From: Pseudodesulfovibrio sp.
GTDB taxonomy: Bacteria; Desulfobacterota; Desulfovibrionia; Desulfovibrionales; Desulfovibrionaceae
NCBI RefSeq assembly: GCF_028692895.1
Contig: NZ_JAQUWN010000011.1
Span: forward strand, 1 to 64,000
Direction: 5' to 3'
DNA length: 64,000 nucleotides
The notes beneath the pieces were generated by a model. That model had not been told where the DNA came from and searched no databases. It saw only the letters and a list, made by a program, of their open reading frames with translations. A program made the translations under genes and the position numbers. This document shows positions 51,423 through 59,289 of this stretch, one piece after another; the stretch's first letter is position 1, and each line of letters starts with the position of its first letter.

Positions 51423-52092
51423 GGGGGCTGCTTGGTTGCTTTTCCCCTTTGGGGGGGAAGGCAAGCAGTAGCTTGGTAGTCCGGCCAGAGCCGGGGGAGG
51501 CGTCCGCTTCCCCCTCCACGATTTTGTAATGCCCTGCGCGGGCGGCGCTTCTTTTTTGCTGGGCCAAAAAAAAGTAAAAAAGGCACTTGCGGGTAGCTTG
51601 GCCGCCTGTGTGTCGCGTCGCCAAGCATCCGATCCAAGCGGGACGGCTCCATCTCTCGGAAAAGCTACAAGCCGTTCCTCCACGCATATTCGTAGACTGC
51701 ACAAAACCGTCCTGGTGGCCACATGGAGCCGCCTTACCCGCTTGGTCGGCTGCCAATCGCCGGAACACAGGGCTGGGCTCGGCGAATTGATGGAGAGAAA
51801 CTGCGGCCCCGGACGATTGTCTTGGGCTTTTGCTTTTGCGGATGATCGGGCTGTTGCTTGCCGCTGCGGCGTTCCTGCAAGTTTCGACAATGCAGCCCTG
51901 CGGCCAGGCGGCTTAGAAGCTGTCCAAACGGCCGGAGCGGCTTGCTTGCTTTTGGGCGTCCGGTCCAAAAGCAAGTCGCGCCTTCTGGGCGCGAAACCTC
52001 CCGATAAAGTCCCGCCGGAGACGGCTCCTTGTCTGCCTTTCCGCTTTGCTTTTTTACAGGAACGATGTGGAGGGCTGCCGCCCCCCGCCCGG
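51423..52092. other. 670-bp gene-free region with several inverted repeats
   Basis: No convincing gene despite long open frames. Notable elements are an imperfect palindrome around 51549-51585 (TTTTTTGCTGGGCCAAAAAA core) and a perfect 10-bp inverted repeat, TTGCTTTTGG / CCAAAAGCAA (51946-51955 with 51965-51974). A GCGCC / GGCGC hairpin follows at 51978-51992. The stem-loops do not follow genes as terminators would. The stretch could be a decayed mobile element or a repeat region. Confidence 0.4.
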
Positions 52093-52761
52093 CTAGAGCT
52101 TCAGCTCGCCGGTGGAGAAGCGGCGCTCCAGGTAGTTGGAGAGGTGGATGAGCGGGAAACAGACCGCGAAGTAGAGCAGGCCGACCAGGGCGAAGACCAT
52201 CAGGCCTTCGGGCACGCGCTGCACGGTCAGCCACCCGGCTCGGGTGATGTCCGTAAGCCCGATGACCGAGACGATGGACGAGTCCTTGATGAGCAGGACA
52301 TATTGGCCAACCAGGGCGGGCAGCGCCATGCGCAGCGCCTGGGGCAGGATGACCAGGAGCATGGCCTGGGTGTGGGTGTGGCCCAGGGATCGGCACGCCT
52401 CCTCCTGGCCGGACGGCACGGCCTCGATGGCTGCGCAGACTATCTCGCAGATGTAGGACCCGGCGTAGATGGTCAGGCTGATGACCGCTGCGGCGAAGGC
52501 CTCCATTTGCAACCCGAACTCCGGCAGGATGAAGAAGATGATGAACAACTGGACCAGGAACGGCGTGCCGCGCATGAAATCGACGTACAGCGAGAGCAGG
52601 TGGGAAATGATGGAGCGCCGCCGGGCGCGCAGGACGCCGGTGACGACCCCGATGATGGTGCCGCCGACCAGGCTCAGGGCCGAGACCCCGGCGGTCATGG
52701 CCAGCCCTTTCCAGAACATGGGCAGGCTGTGCAGGAGCTGCTCGAAATAATATCCCCACAT
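52093..52761 (-). CDS. Polar amino acid ABC transporter permease 2
   Basis: A 222-residue HisM/GlnP-type permease with five hydrophobic helices. The EAA loop reads EAVPSGQEEACRSLGHTHTQAMLLVILPQALRMALPALVGQ; key residues EAxxSLG-x9-ILPQA are conserved. Its start codon lies 3 nt past the stop of the other permease gene, so they are co-transcribed (order: binding protein, permease 1, permease 2). No ATP-binding protein follows before 51.4 kb, so the ATPase must be encoded elsewhere. Confidence 0.88.
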   Translation of the reverse strand: MWGYYFEQLLHSLPMFWKGLAMTAGVSALSLVGGTIIGVVTGVLRARRRSIISHLLSLYVDFMRGTPFLVQLFIIFFILPEFGLQMEAFAAAVISLTIYAGSYICEIVCAAIEAVPSGQEEACRSLGHTHTQAMLLVILPQALRMALPALVGQYVLLIKDSSIVSVIGLTDITRAGWLTVQRVPEGLMVFALVGLLYFAVCFPLIHLSNYLERRFSTGELKL

Positions 52762-52764
52762 GGC

Positions 52765-53433
52765 TCAGGCGCTCCTGAAGCGCATCATGCGCAGTTGATA
52801 GAACTTGGTCACGCCCTTGAGCGCGTAGTAGATGACGAGGTACAGGGCGGCCACGGTCAGGAAGGCCTCGGAGGGCATGAACCGTTCGGAGTTGAGAACC
52901 TGGCCCGCGCGGGTCAGCTCCATGACCGAGATCAGGGAGAGCACGGCCGAGTCCTTGACCAGGACGATGGCCTGGCCGAGCAGCGGCGGCAGGGTGTTGG
53001 CCAGCGCCTGGGGCAGGAGGATGAACAGAAAGCGCTGGTAGACGTTGAACCCCTGGCCCATGGCGGCCTCCACCTGCCCGAAGGGGATGCCCTTGAAGCC
53101 CGCGCGGAGAATTTCCGCCACGTAGGCGCCCGAGTTGAGGGAGAGGGCCACGATGCCCGTGGTCAGCTCGCTCACGTCGATGCCCAGGGAGGGCAGGCCG
53201 AAGTAGAGGAAGTAGAGCTGGGCCAGGAGCGGGGTGGAGCGGATGGCTTCGATGTAGACCACGGCCGGGGCGACGAGCCATTTGACGCGGCTGATGCGGC
53301 AGGCGCAGGCGATCATGCCCACGACCAGCGCGCCGATGATCCCGAGCAGGGAAATCCAGCAGGTATGGTACAAGCCCTCCATGAAGAGGGGCATATACTC
53401 CCAGATGATGCGAAAGTTGAAATATTCGAGCAT
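52765..53433 (-). CDS. Polar amino acid ABC transporter permease 1
   Basis: A 222-residue permease of the same family, with the loop GIPFGQVEAAMGQGFNVYQRFLFILLPQALANTLPPLLGQ (conserved EAAMGQG and LLPQA). About five membrane helices. Together with the downstream permease it forms a heterodimeric channel for the binding protein encoded upstream (53494-54285). A 14-bp hairpin (53453-53483) separates it from that gene. Confidence 0.88.
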   Translation of the reverse strand: MLEYFNFRIIWEYMPLFMEGLYHTCWISLLGIIGALVVGMIACACRISRVKWLVAPAVVYIEAIRSTPLLAQLYFLYFGLPSLGIDVSELTTGIVALSLNSGAYVAEILRAGFKGIPFGQVEAAMGQGFNVYQRFLFILLPQALANTLPPLLGQAIVLVKDSAVLSLISVMELTRAGQVLNSERFMPSEAFLTVAALYLVIYYALKGVTKFYQLRMMRFRSA

Positions 53434-53452
53434 GTGCAGGACCCGTAAAGGG

Positions 53453-53483
53453 GTGCGCCATGCCCCGGCGGGGCATGGCGCAC
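53453..53483 (-). other. Hairpin between binding-protein and permease genes
   Basis: A perfect 14-bp stem with a GGC loop and no U-run. Such elements commonly stabilise the abundant binding-protein message relative to the permease part. Confidence 0.7.
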
Positions 53484-53493
53484 GGCTTACGGT

Positions 53494-54285
53494 CTAGTGA
53501 TCCTTTTCCCAGTCCTTGGACTCGACCCAGTACTTGATGTTGGCGTCGTAGCGCCCATCGGAACGGATCCAGTTGAAGAACAGGTTCATCCACTGGCGCA
53601 GGTTCTCGTCCTCGTGACGAACCGCGAAGGACAGCGGCTGCTTGGACATGATGTCGCCCACGAACTTGGTGGAGTTCGGCGGGAAGGCGGCCAGGGAGCC
53701 CATGATGGAGGTCTTGTCGTTGACCGCGACATCGGCCTTGCCGGCCATGAGGGCGTTGATGACCATGGGCCCGCCGCCCTTGTAGGACTTGATCTCCGCG
53801 TTGGGGAAGAGGCGCTTGGCGTCAGCCTCGCCGGTGCCGCCGAGAAGAACGGCGACCTTGATGCCCTTCTGGTTGATCTGGTCCCAGGAGGTCAGCGGGG
53901 AGTCGGCCTTGGTCATGGCCACGGAGCCGGTGTAGTAGAACGGGTCGGTGAAGGAGACCTTCAGGGCGCGCTGCAGGTTGGCGGTCATGTCGGCGGCCAG
54001 CATGTCGGCCTTGCCGGAGAGCAGGGCCGGAATCAGGCCGTCCCAGTCATAGTCCAGAAATTTGATCTGCACGCCCATTTCCTTGGCCATCAGCTTGCAG
54101 AACTCGACGGACGAGCCGGTGCGCTCGCCGTTCTTGTCCACGAAGCTGAAGGGGGGGCACTGGGTCTGGCAGGCGACGCGCAACTCGCCGCGCTTGACGA
54201 TTTCGGCCAGGGCGTCGGCAGACGCCGTGGTGGCCGCGGCCATCAGCATGCAGAGCATGACGGCCAGGCAGATGAGACGTTTCAT
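53494..54285 (-). CDS. Polar amino acid ABC transporter substrate-binding protein
   Basis: A 263-residue periplasmic binding protein of solute-binding family 3. It has a signal peptide at about 1-24 (ASADA), then GELRVACQTQCPPFSFVDKNGERTGSSVEFCKLMAKEMG, the FTDPFYYTGSVAM segment and a C-terminal WIRSDGRYDANIKYWVES. Three cysteines fall in the first 70 residues of the mature part, unusual for this family. Specificity (Gln/His/Cys-type) cannot be read. GAGGAGGAAC precedes ATG 54285. A promoter-like TTGCAA (minus strand) and a perfect palindrome lie upstream. Confidence 0.88.
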   Translation of the reverse strand: MKRLICLAVMLCMLMAAATTASADALAEIVKRGELRVACQTQCPPFSFVDKNGERTGSSVEFCKLMAKEMGVQIKFLDYDWDGLIPALLSGKADMLAADMTANLQRALKVSFTDPFYYTGSVAMTKADSPLTSWDQINQKGIKVAVLLGGTGEADAKRLFPNAEIKSYKGGGPMVINALMAGKADVAVNDKTSIMGSLAAFPPNSTKFVGDIMSKQPLSFAVRHEDENLRQWMNLFFNWIRSDGRYDANIKYWVESKDWEKDH

Positions 54286-54360
54286 TGTTCCTCCTCGGTG
54301 TGCATGAAAGGGCTGATCCGAACGATTCGTGGTCAGCGTCCCGGAAAAAAGCGGACCGAA

Positions 54361-54375
54361 TAGCGTGAAACGCTA
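54361..54375. promoter_or_regulatory. Perfect palindrome upstream of the ABC transporter operon
   Basis: TAGCGTGAAACGCTA, a perfect 6-3-6 inverted repeat 76-90 bp before the binding-protein start codon. On the minus strand it overlaps the expected -10 region (TTGCAA at 54401-54396, then TAGCGT 17 bp on), so it may be a repressor operator. Confidence 0.5.
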
Positions 54376-54443
54376 ATGGAAGTGTGACGATTTTGCAAGC
54401 GCGCCGCCCGGTCCCGCAGCAAAAGAATCAAGGAAATTTGAGG

Positions 54444-55085
54444 TCATCCGCACATGCCGCCGACGCCGGATGGACCGGGGGCGGTCGGCGGCCGCGTTTT
54501 CCCCGCCTCGCCGAGCAGGCGGCATTCCCCGTGGCGGAAGCAGTCGGCCAGGTGGTCGTTGACCATGCCCACGGCCTGCATGAAGGCGTAGACGATGGTC
54601 GGACCGACAAAGCCGAAGCCGTACGACTTGAGAGCCTTGCTCATGGCCTGGGACTGCGCGGTCCGGGCCGGGGCCTCGGCCGGAGTGCGCCAGTGATTGA
54701 CCACCTGGCGGCCGTCCACGAACCGCCACAGGAAGTCGCTGAACGAGCCCTCGCGCTCCATGATCTCCAGGTAGCCGCGCGCGTTGGCCACGGCCGCCCG
54801 GACCTTGAGCCGGTTGCGGATGACGCCGGGGTTCGCCAGCAGTTCCTCGATCTTGGCCTCGTCATAGCGGGCCATCCGTTCGGGGTCGAGCCCGTCGAAG
54901 GCCGCATAATACGACTCGCGGCGGCGCAGGATGGTGATCCAGCTCAGCCCGGCCTGGGCGCCGTCGAGGATGAGCTTGGCGAAGAGCTGGCGGTCGTCGT
55001 ATTCCGGCACGCCCCACTCGCGGTCGTGGTAGTCCACGTAGAGCGGATCGTCGCCGCACCAGGGGCAGCGGATGATGTCGGCCAT
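54444..55085 (-). CDS. tag: DNA-3-methyladenine glycosylase I
   Basis: A 213-residue base-excision repair enzyme that removes 3-methyladenine. The N-terminal RCPWCGDDPLYVDYHDREWGVPEYDD is diagnostic (zinc Cys at 7 and His). LILDGAQAGLSWITILRRR and the later LKSYGFGFVGPTIVYAFMQAVGMVNDH are also family signatures, ending in a second Cys/His near 185. Cytoplasmic. There is a Pro/Gly-rich tail of about 20 residues. It is divergently oriented from the sigma-54 activator gene with a gap of about 120 bp. Confidence 0.93.
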   Translation of the reverse strand: MADIIRCPWCGDDPLYVDYHDREWGVPEYDDRQLFAKLILDGAQAGLSWITILRRRESYYAAFDGLDPERMARYDEAKIEELLANPGVIRNRLKVRAAVANARGYLEIMEREGSFSDFLWRFVDGRQVVNHWRTPAEAPARTAQSQAMSKALKSYGFGFVGPTIVYAFMQAVGMVNDHLADCFRHGECRLLGEAGKTRPPTAPGPSGVGGMCG

Positions 55086-55203
55086 GCGGCTTCCCTCCCT
55101 CGGCGCACCCTAGCAGCGCGGCCCCGGCCTGACCATGCGTTTTTTGCCCGGTTCGTCCCCGTCGCCCATTGGCATATTCGGCCGCGCCGGGTACAGTGGT
55201 CCC

Positions 55204-56526
55204 ATGCCGTTTCCCAGGAACCTGCCCCTCGAAGACGTCTTCGCCTCCATCGCGGACGGGCTTTTCACCGTGGATGCCGACTGGAACATCACGTACTTCA
55301 ACGAGTCGGCCCAGCGCATCACCGGCGTGAGCTACGCCGAGGCCGTGGGCCGCAAGTGCTGGGACGTGTTCCGCTCCAGCCTGTGCGACGGCAACTGCGC
55401 CGTGGACCATTGCCTGCGCCGGGGCGTGAGCATCACCAACAAGTCCATCTTCATCATCAAGAACGACGGCAGCCGGCTGCCCGTGTCCATCTCCGCCTCG
55501 GCGCTGACCAACAGCGACGGCGAGGTGGTGGGCGGGGTCGAGACCTTTCGCGACCTGACCGAAATCCAGGCCATGCGCCGCAAGGTCAAGGACCTCTACC
55601 GGTTCGAGGACATCGTGGGCCACAGCCCGTCGCTCGACCGGATATTCCGCATCCTGCCCCAGGTCAGCTCCAGCCAGGCCACGACCCTGCTGCTCGGCGA
55701 GTCCGGCACGGGCAAGGAGCTCTTCGCCCGGGCCATCCACTCCCTGAGCCCGCGCCGGGACAAGCCCTTCGTGCCCGTCAACTGCGGGGCGCTGCCCGAA
55801 AACCTGTTGGAGAGCGAGCTCTTCGGCTACAAGGCCGGGGCCTTCACCGACGCCCGGCACGACAAGCCGGGGCGGCTGGAGATGGCCGAGGGCGGCACGG
55901 TCTTCCTGGACGAGATCGGCGACCTGCCCGGCCCGCTCCAGGTCAAGCTGCTCCGGTTTCTCCAGGAGAAGACCTTCGAGCCCCTGGGCGGGGTCGCGCC
56001 GGTGCGGGCGGACGTGCGCGTGGTGGCCGCCACCAATCGCGACCTGGAAAAGCGCGTGGCCGACGGCCGGTTCCGCCAGGATCTCTTCTACCGGCTCAAC
56101 GTGGTCACCTTCCACCTGCCGCCCCTGCGCGAGCGGCGCGAGGACATTCCCCTGCTGGTGGAGCACTTCGTGGAGCAGTTCAACGCCATCCAGGGCAAGC
56201 AGGTCCAGGGCGTGAGCGAGGACGTGCTCCTGCTGCTCCTGCGCCACGACTTTCCCGGCAACGTCCGCGAGCTGGAGAACATCCTTGAATACGCCTTCAT
56301 CCTCTGCTCCTCCGGGTTCATCCAGCAGGAACACCTGCCCGACTCCCTCCAGGCCGGGGCTGAACCCGCCGCCTCGGCCGGCGGCCTGCACGGCACTCTG
56401 GAGGAAATCAAGCGCCGCGCCGCACGCCACGCCGTGGAGCGCAACCAGGGCCGCCGCATGGCCGCCTGCCGCGAGCTGGGCATAACCAAGGACACCCTGC
56501 GCCGCCTTCTGGATTCCAAAGAGTAG
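55204..56526 (+). CDS. Sigma-54-dependent activator with PAS sensor domain
   Basis: 440 residues. The PAS domain (about 10-120) has a cysteine cluster (SSLCDGNCAVDHCLRRG) that may bind metal or sense redox. The AAA+ domain (about 139-365) has Walker A GESGTGKE and Walker B VFLDEIGD. The sigma-54-contact loop reads GAFTDA instead of GAFTGA. A Fis-type helix-turn-helix is C-terminal (ACRELGITKDTLRRLL). It activates RpoN promoters from enhancer sites. A perfect -24/-12 promoter lies 100 bp downstream, in front of the NifX/ORP-like gene. ATG 55204 is chosen by domain extent; the Shine-Dalgarno is weak. Confidence 0.88.
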   Translation: MPFPRNLPLEDVFASIADGLFTVDADWNITYFNESAQRITGVSYAEAVGRKCWDVFRSSLCDGNCAVDHCLRRGVSITNKSIFIIKNDGSRLPVSISASALTNSDGEVVGGVETFRDLTEIQAMRRKVKDLYRFEDIVGHSPSLDRIFRILPQVSSSQATTLLLGESGTGKELFARAIHSLSPRRDKPFVPVNCGALPENLLESELFGYKAGAFTDARHDKPGRLEMAEGGTVFLDEIGDLPGPLQVKLLRFLQEKTFEPLGGVAPVRADVRVVAATNRDLEKRVADGRFRQDLFYRLNVVTFHLPPLRERREDIPLLVEHFVEQFNAIQGKQVQGVSEDVLLLLLRHDFPGNVRELENILEYAFILCSSGFIQQEHLPDSLQAGAEPAASAGGLHGTLEEIKRRAARHAVERNQGRRMAACRELGITKDTLRRLLDSKE

Positions 56527-56537
56527 GGCGTATTTTT

Positions 56538-56569
56538 CGCCCGCCCCCCGATTGCATGGGCGTTTTTTT
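56538..56569 (+). terminator. Terminator after the sigma-54 activator gene
   Basis: A short stem (CGCCC / GGGCG, 15-nt loop) followed by seven T. Confidence 0.6.
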
Positions 56570-56626
56570 AGCCGCAGTCTGGGTAAGGGGCTAAGGCAAC
56601 ATCCTTGATTTACAGGCTTTTTAGCG

Positions 56627-56642
56627 TGGCACGATCCATGCT
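56627..56642 (+). promoter_or_regulatory. Sigma-54 (-24/-12) promoter before the NifX/ORP-like gene
   Basis: TGGCACGATCCATGCT: GG and GC with a 10-nt gap, identical in core to the two small-RNA promoters (TGGCACG-N4-TGCT). Expected start near 56653. The adjacent activator gene upstream is the obvious candidate regulator. Confidence 0.8.
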
Positions 56643-56689
56643 CTCCTTTGTTCAGTCCGGCATGGGTCCCCGGGGAAGCACGGGTGCAC

Positions 56690-57055
56690 ATGACTCCTGA
56701 ATCCCCCACGCGCATCTGCCTCGCGTGCTACAAGGACCGGCTGGCCTCCGTCTGCGAAAATGCGGACCGGTACAAGCTGTTTGACATACGTGACAACGAT
56801 ATTTACCCCGCAGGCCTCCTATCCCTTCCCTCAAAGGACCCTATGGACAGGACATCCGCCATACTGGCCTGCGGGGTATCTTATTTGTTGTGCGGGGCCA
56901 TCGGGGCCGACACCCGCGCCCGGCTGGAACGCGCCGGGGTGGGCGTGCGTCCCTGGCTGACGGGCTCCGTGGCCCAGGCCGTTTCCGCCTTCCGCCGGGG
57001 CAACCTCGCCGATCTGGCCATGCCGGGTTGCAGACCGCGCCGGGAGGATATTTGA
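56690..57055 (+). CDS. NifX/NifB-like molybdenum-iron cluster-binding protein (ORP-like)
   Basis: A 121-residue protein with the dinitrogenase Fe-Mo cofactor-binding fold: short N-terminal CLACY motif, then ILACGVSYLLCGAIGADTRARLERAGVGVRPWLTG, which matches the NifX/NafY core (Gly-Ala-Ile near residue 83). In D. vulgaris the orange protein (ORP) and a Mrp ATPase are encoded in a cluster with a sigma-54 regulator. The same set (activator, RpoN promoter, this protein, mrp) is present here, so an ORP-type role is likely but not proven. ATG 56690 is used; GTG 56684 has a better-spaced GGGGAAG site. Confidence 0.7.
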   Translation: MTPESPTRICLACYKDRLASVCENADRYKLFDIRDNDIYPAGLLSLPSKDPMDRTSAILACGVSYLLCGAIGADTRARLERAGVGVRPWLTGSVAQAVSAFRRGNLADLAMPGCRPRREDI

Positions 57056-57160
57056 CTTTTCCCGCGCGATGACTATTCCAGTCACGTTACCGGCCGCGCG
57101 GCCGGTCCAGCGAACCACCAAGCCGAGGGCGGGGCGACCCGCCGTCTCCAGGAGAACACA

Positions 57161-58039
57161 ATGAGCGATTGCAGCGGATGCTCCTCTGCCGGGCCCGACG
57201 GCGGCTGCGCCAGCGCCACGGGATGCGACCAGAACCCTGACGCGAAACTGAAAAAGACCCTGGGCCGGATCAAGCACAAGATCGTGGTCATGTCCGGCAA
57301 GGGCGGCGTGGGCAAGTCCACCGTGGCCGCCAACCTCGCCGTGGCTCTCTCCCTGGCGGGCAAGAAGGTCGGCCTGCTGGACGTGGACGTCCACGGCCCG
57401 AGCATCCCCCGCCTGCTCGCCCTCAAGGGCCAGCAGCCGCACATGGGCGTGGACGTCATGGAGCCCGTCTCCTGGTCCAAGAACCTTTCCGTCATGTCCC
57501 TTGGCTTCCTGCTCCAGGACGACCGCCAGGCCGTGATCTGGCGCGGGCCGGTCAAGATCGGGCTGATAAAGCAGTTCGTGGAGGACGTCATGTGGGGCGA
57601 CCTCGACTACCTGATCGTCGACTGCCCCCCCGGAACCGGCGACGAGCCGCTCTCCACCCTCCAGACCCTCGGCCCCACGGCCATGGCCGTCATCGTCACC
57701 ACCCCCCAGGGCGTGGCCATCGACGACGTCCGCCGTTCCGTCTCCTTCGTGGGCGAAGTGGGCAACCGCGTGCTCGGCATCATCGAGAACATGTCCGGCT
57801 TCGCCTGCCCCAACTGCGGCGCGGTGCACAACATCTTCAACTCCGGCGGCGGCGAGGACCTGGCCAAGGAATCGGGCGTCCGTTTCCTGGGCCGCATCCC
57901 CCTGGACCCGGAAGTGGCGCGCTCCGGCGACGAGGGCTACCCCTTCATGAAGGTCCACCGCGACACGGCCACCGGCAAGGCCCTGGGCGAAATCATCGCC
58001 CCCATCCTCGCCTTGCCCGATCCGCCCGCGGCGGCCTAA
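57161..58039 (+). CDS. mrp: Mrp/NBP35-family ATP-binding iron-sulfur carrier
   Basis: A 292-residue deviant-Walker ATPase. P-loop GKGGVGKST near 46-54, the later VDVHGPSIPRLL, and DYLIVDCPPGTGDE are typical of Mrp/NBP35. A Cys-rich N-terminus (CSGC...C...C, residues 4-22) and CPNCGAVHNIF near 220 provide cluster-binding cysteines. It loads or transfers Fe-S (or Mo-Fe) clusters. AGGAGAACACA precedes the ATG. The ORP-like gene lies about 105 bp upstream in the same direction. In Desulfovibrio ORP complexes, MrpORP often carries an extra C-terminal ORP domain, absent here. Confidence 0.9.
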   Translation: MSDCSGCSSAGPDGGCASATGCDQNPDAKLKKTLGRIKHKIVVMSGKGGVGKSTVAANLAVALSLAGKKVGLLDVDVHGPSIPRLLALKGQQPHMGVDVMEPVSWSKNLSVMSLGFLLQDDRQAVIWRGPVKIGLIKQFVEDVMWGDLDYLIVDCPPGTGDEPLSTLQTLGPTAMAVIVTTPQGVAIDDVRRSVSFVGEVGNRVLGIIENMSGFACPNCGAVHNIFNSGGGEDLAKESGVRFLGRIPLDPEVARSGDEGYPFMKVHRDTATGKALGEIIAPILALPDPPAAA

Positions 58040-58084
58040 GGCCTGCCCGCAAAGCGGCTTTCCCGAAATTCGACCCGTTTCCTC

Positions 58085-58122
58085 TTCGCCCTGTCCGGCC
58101 ATGCCGGGCAGGGCGAATTTTT
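58085..58122 (+). terminator. Terminator after mrp
   Basis: A 15-bp stem (58085-58099 with 58103-58117, one GU) with a 3-nt loop, followed by five T. Confidence 0.9.
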
Positions 58123-58175
58123 CGCCCAACCCTCTCTCCCTCCATTTGCGCACATCGCTTTTCCCCGGCGCGGAA

Positions 58176-59237
58176 ATGTCGTATGTCATTTCCATGCCGC
58201 GCTACCTCAAACATCTGCTGACCGTGGTCACCCTGATCGTCCTGGCCGCCTTTCTGGCCTTCCTGCATGACTGCGTCGCCGGGCTGGCCGGTTTCGCGGG
58301 TCGCCTGAACCCGGCCTTCGAGCCGTGGGTCTTCTGGACCTTGGCCGGGCTGGTGGGCGGGCTGATCCTGTGGGGCGTGGGCCAGGTGCTCCTGCGGCCC
58401 CGGCCGCTCCTGCTCCACGCCGCGCCCACCGAGGCGGAAATGGCCGAGTTCCGCCGCGCCCTGGCCAAACGGCTGCGGGCCAACCCCGTGGTCCGCGAGG
58501 CCGGGATCGACGTGCGCGACGCGGCGGACCTGGAGCCCGCCCTGGCCCTGCTGGGCGAGCGGGCCGACGAGGAGATACGGGCCACGGGCAAGCGGGTCTT
58601 CATCGGCACGGCCCTGTCCCAGAACGGGCGGCTGGACGCCATGGTCGTCCTCTTCCTGGTCATGCGTCTGGTCTGGCGGCTGGCCCGGCTCTTCAACCAG
58701 CGGCCCCACCCGCGCGAGCTGATGAACCTCTACGCCAACATCGCGGCCACCACCTTCCTGGCGGGCTCGGTGGAGGACATCGGCATCGAGGAATACGTGC
58801 GCGAGCTCATGGCCCCGCTGGTGGGCGGCTCGGCCGTGGGGGCCCTGCCCGGCGCCCAGGCCATCGCCGGGGTCATCACCTCGTCGGTGCTGACCGGCTC
58901 CACCAACTGTCTGCTGACCCTGCGCTGCGGCATCATCGCCCGCAACTACCTCTCCCTCTCCCTGGACGGCCGGGGGGCCATGCGCCGCAACGCGACCATC
59001 GAAGCGGCCCGCATGTTCATGGGCCTGAGCACCGGCACCGTGGCCTACGTGACCAAGGTCCTGGTCAAGGGCTCCACCGGCGCGCTCAGGAGCGGCACGT
59101 CCAAGGTCGTCCACGGCGTGGGCGACGCCATCACCGGCACGGCCGGGAAGGTGGGCGGCACGGCGGGCAGCGTGATCCGCTCCGGCCGGGACACGGTCCG
59201 GCGCGTCACCGACGCGTTCAAGCGGCCGCCCAAGTAG
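58176..59237 (+). CDS. DUF697-family inner-membrane protein
   Basis: About 353 residues. It has two hydrophobic helices near the N-terminus (about 10-35 and 50-72), a cytoplasmic stretch (80-160), and a second pair of hydrophobic segments within 170-270. These include VGALPGAQAIAGVITSSVLTGSTNCLLTLR, the DUF697-like glycine-rich part. It ends in a Gly/Thr/Ser-rich, positively charged tail with amphipathic repeats (TSKVVHGVGDAITGTAGKVGG). The start is uncertain (58176 or 58194). No pathway can be inferred from the neighbours. Confidence 0.7.
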   Translation: MSYVISMPRYLKHLLTVVTLIVLAAFLAFLHDCVAGLAGFAGRLNPAFEPWVFWTLAGLVGGLILWGVGQVLLRPRPLLLHAAPTEAEMAEFRRALAKRLRANPVVREAGIDVRDAADLEPALALLGERADEEIRATGKRVFIGTALSQNGRLDAMVVLFLVMRLVWRLARLFNQRPHPRELMNLYANIAATTFLAGSVEDIGIEEYVRELMAPLVGGSAVGALPGAQAIAGVITSSVLTGSTNCLLTLRCGIIARNYLSLSLDGRGAMRRNATIEAARMFMGLSTGTVAYVTKVLVKGSTGALRSGTSKVVHGVGDAITGTAGKVGGTAGSVIRSGRDTVRRVTDAFKRPPK

Positions 59238-59289
59238 ATCCTGGCAAAAAAGGCTGGACAACTCGTCGAATCCGGGCTGTATTGCGATC

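Noticed and set aside
51850-51924. 24-residue peptide MIGLLLAAAAFLQV..., signal-peptide-like
   Set aside because: No ribosome-binding site and very short; lies in a region without genes.
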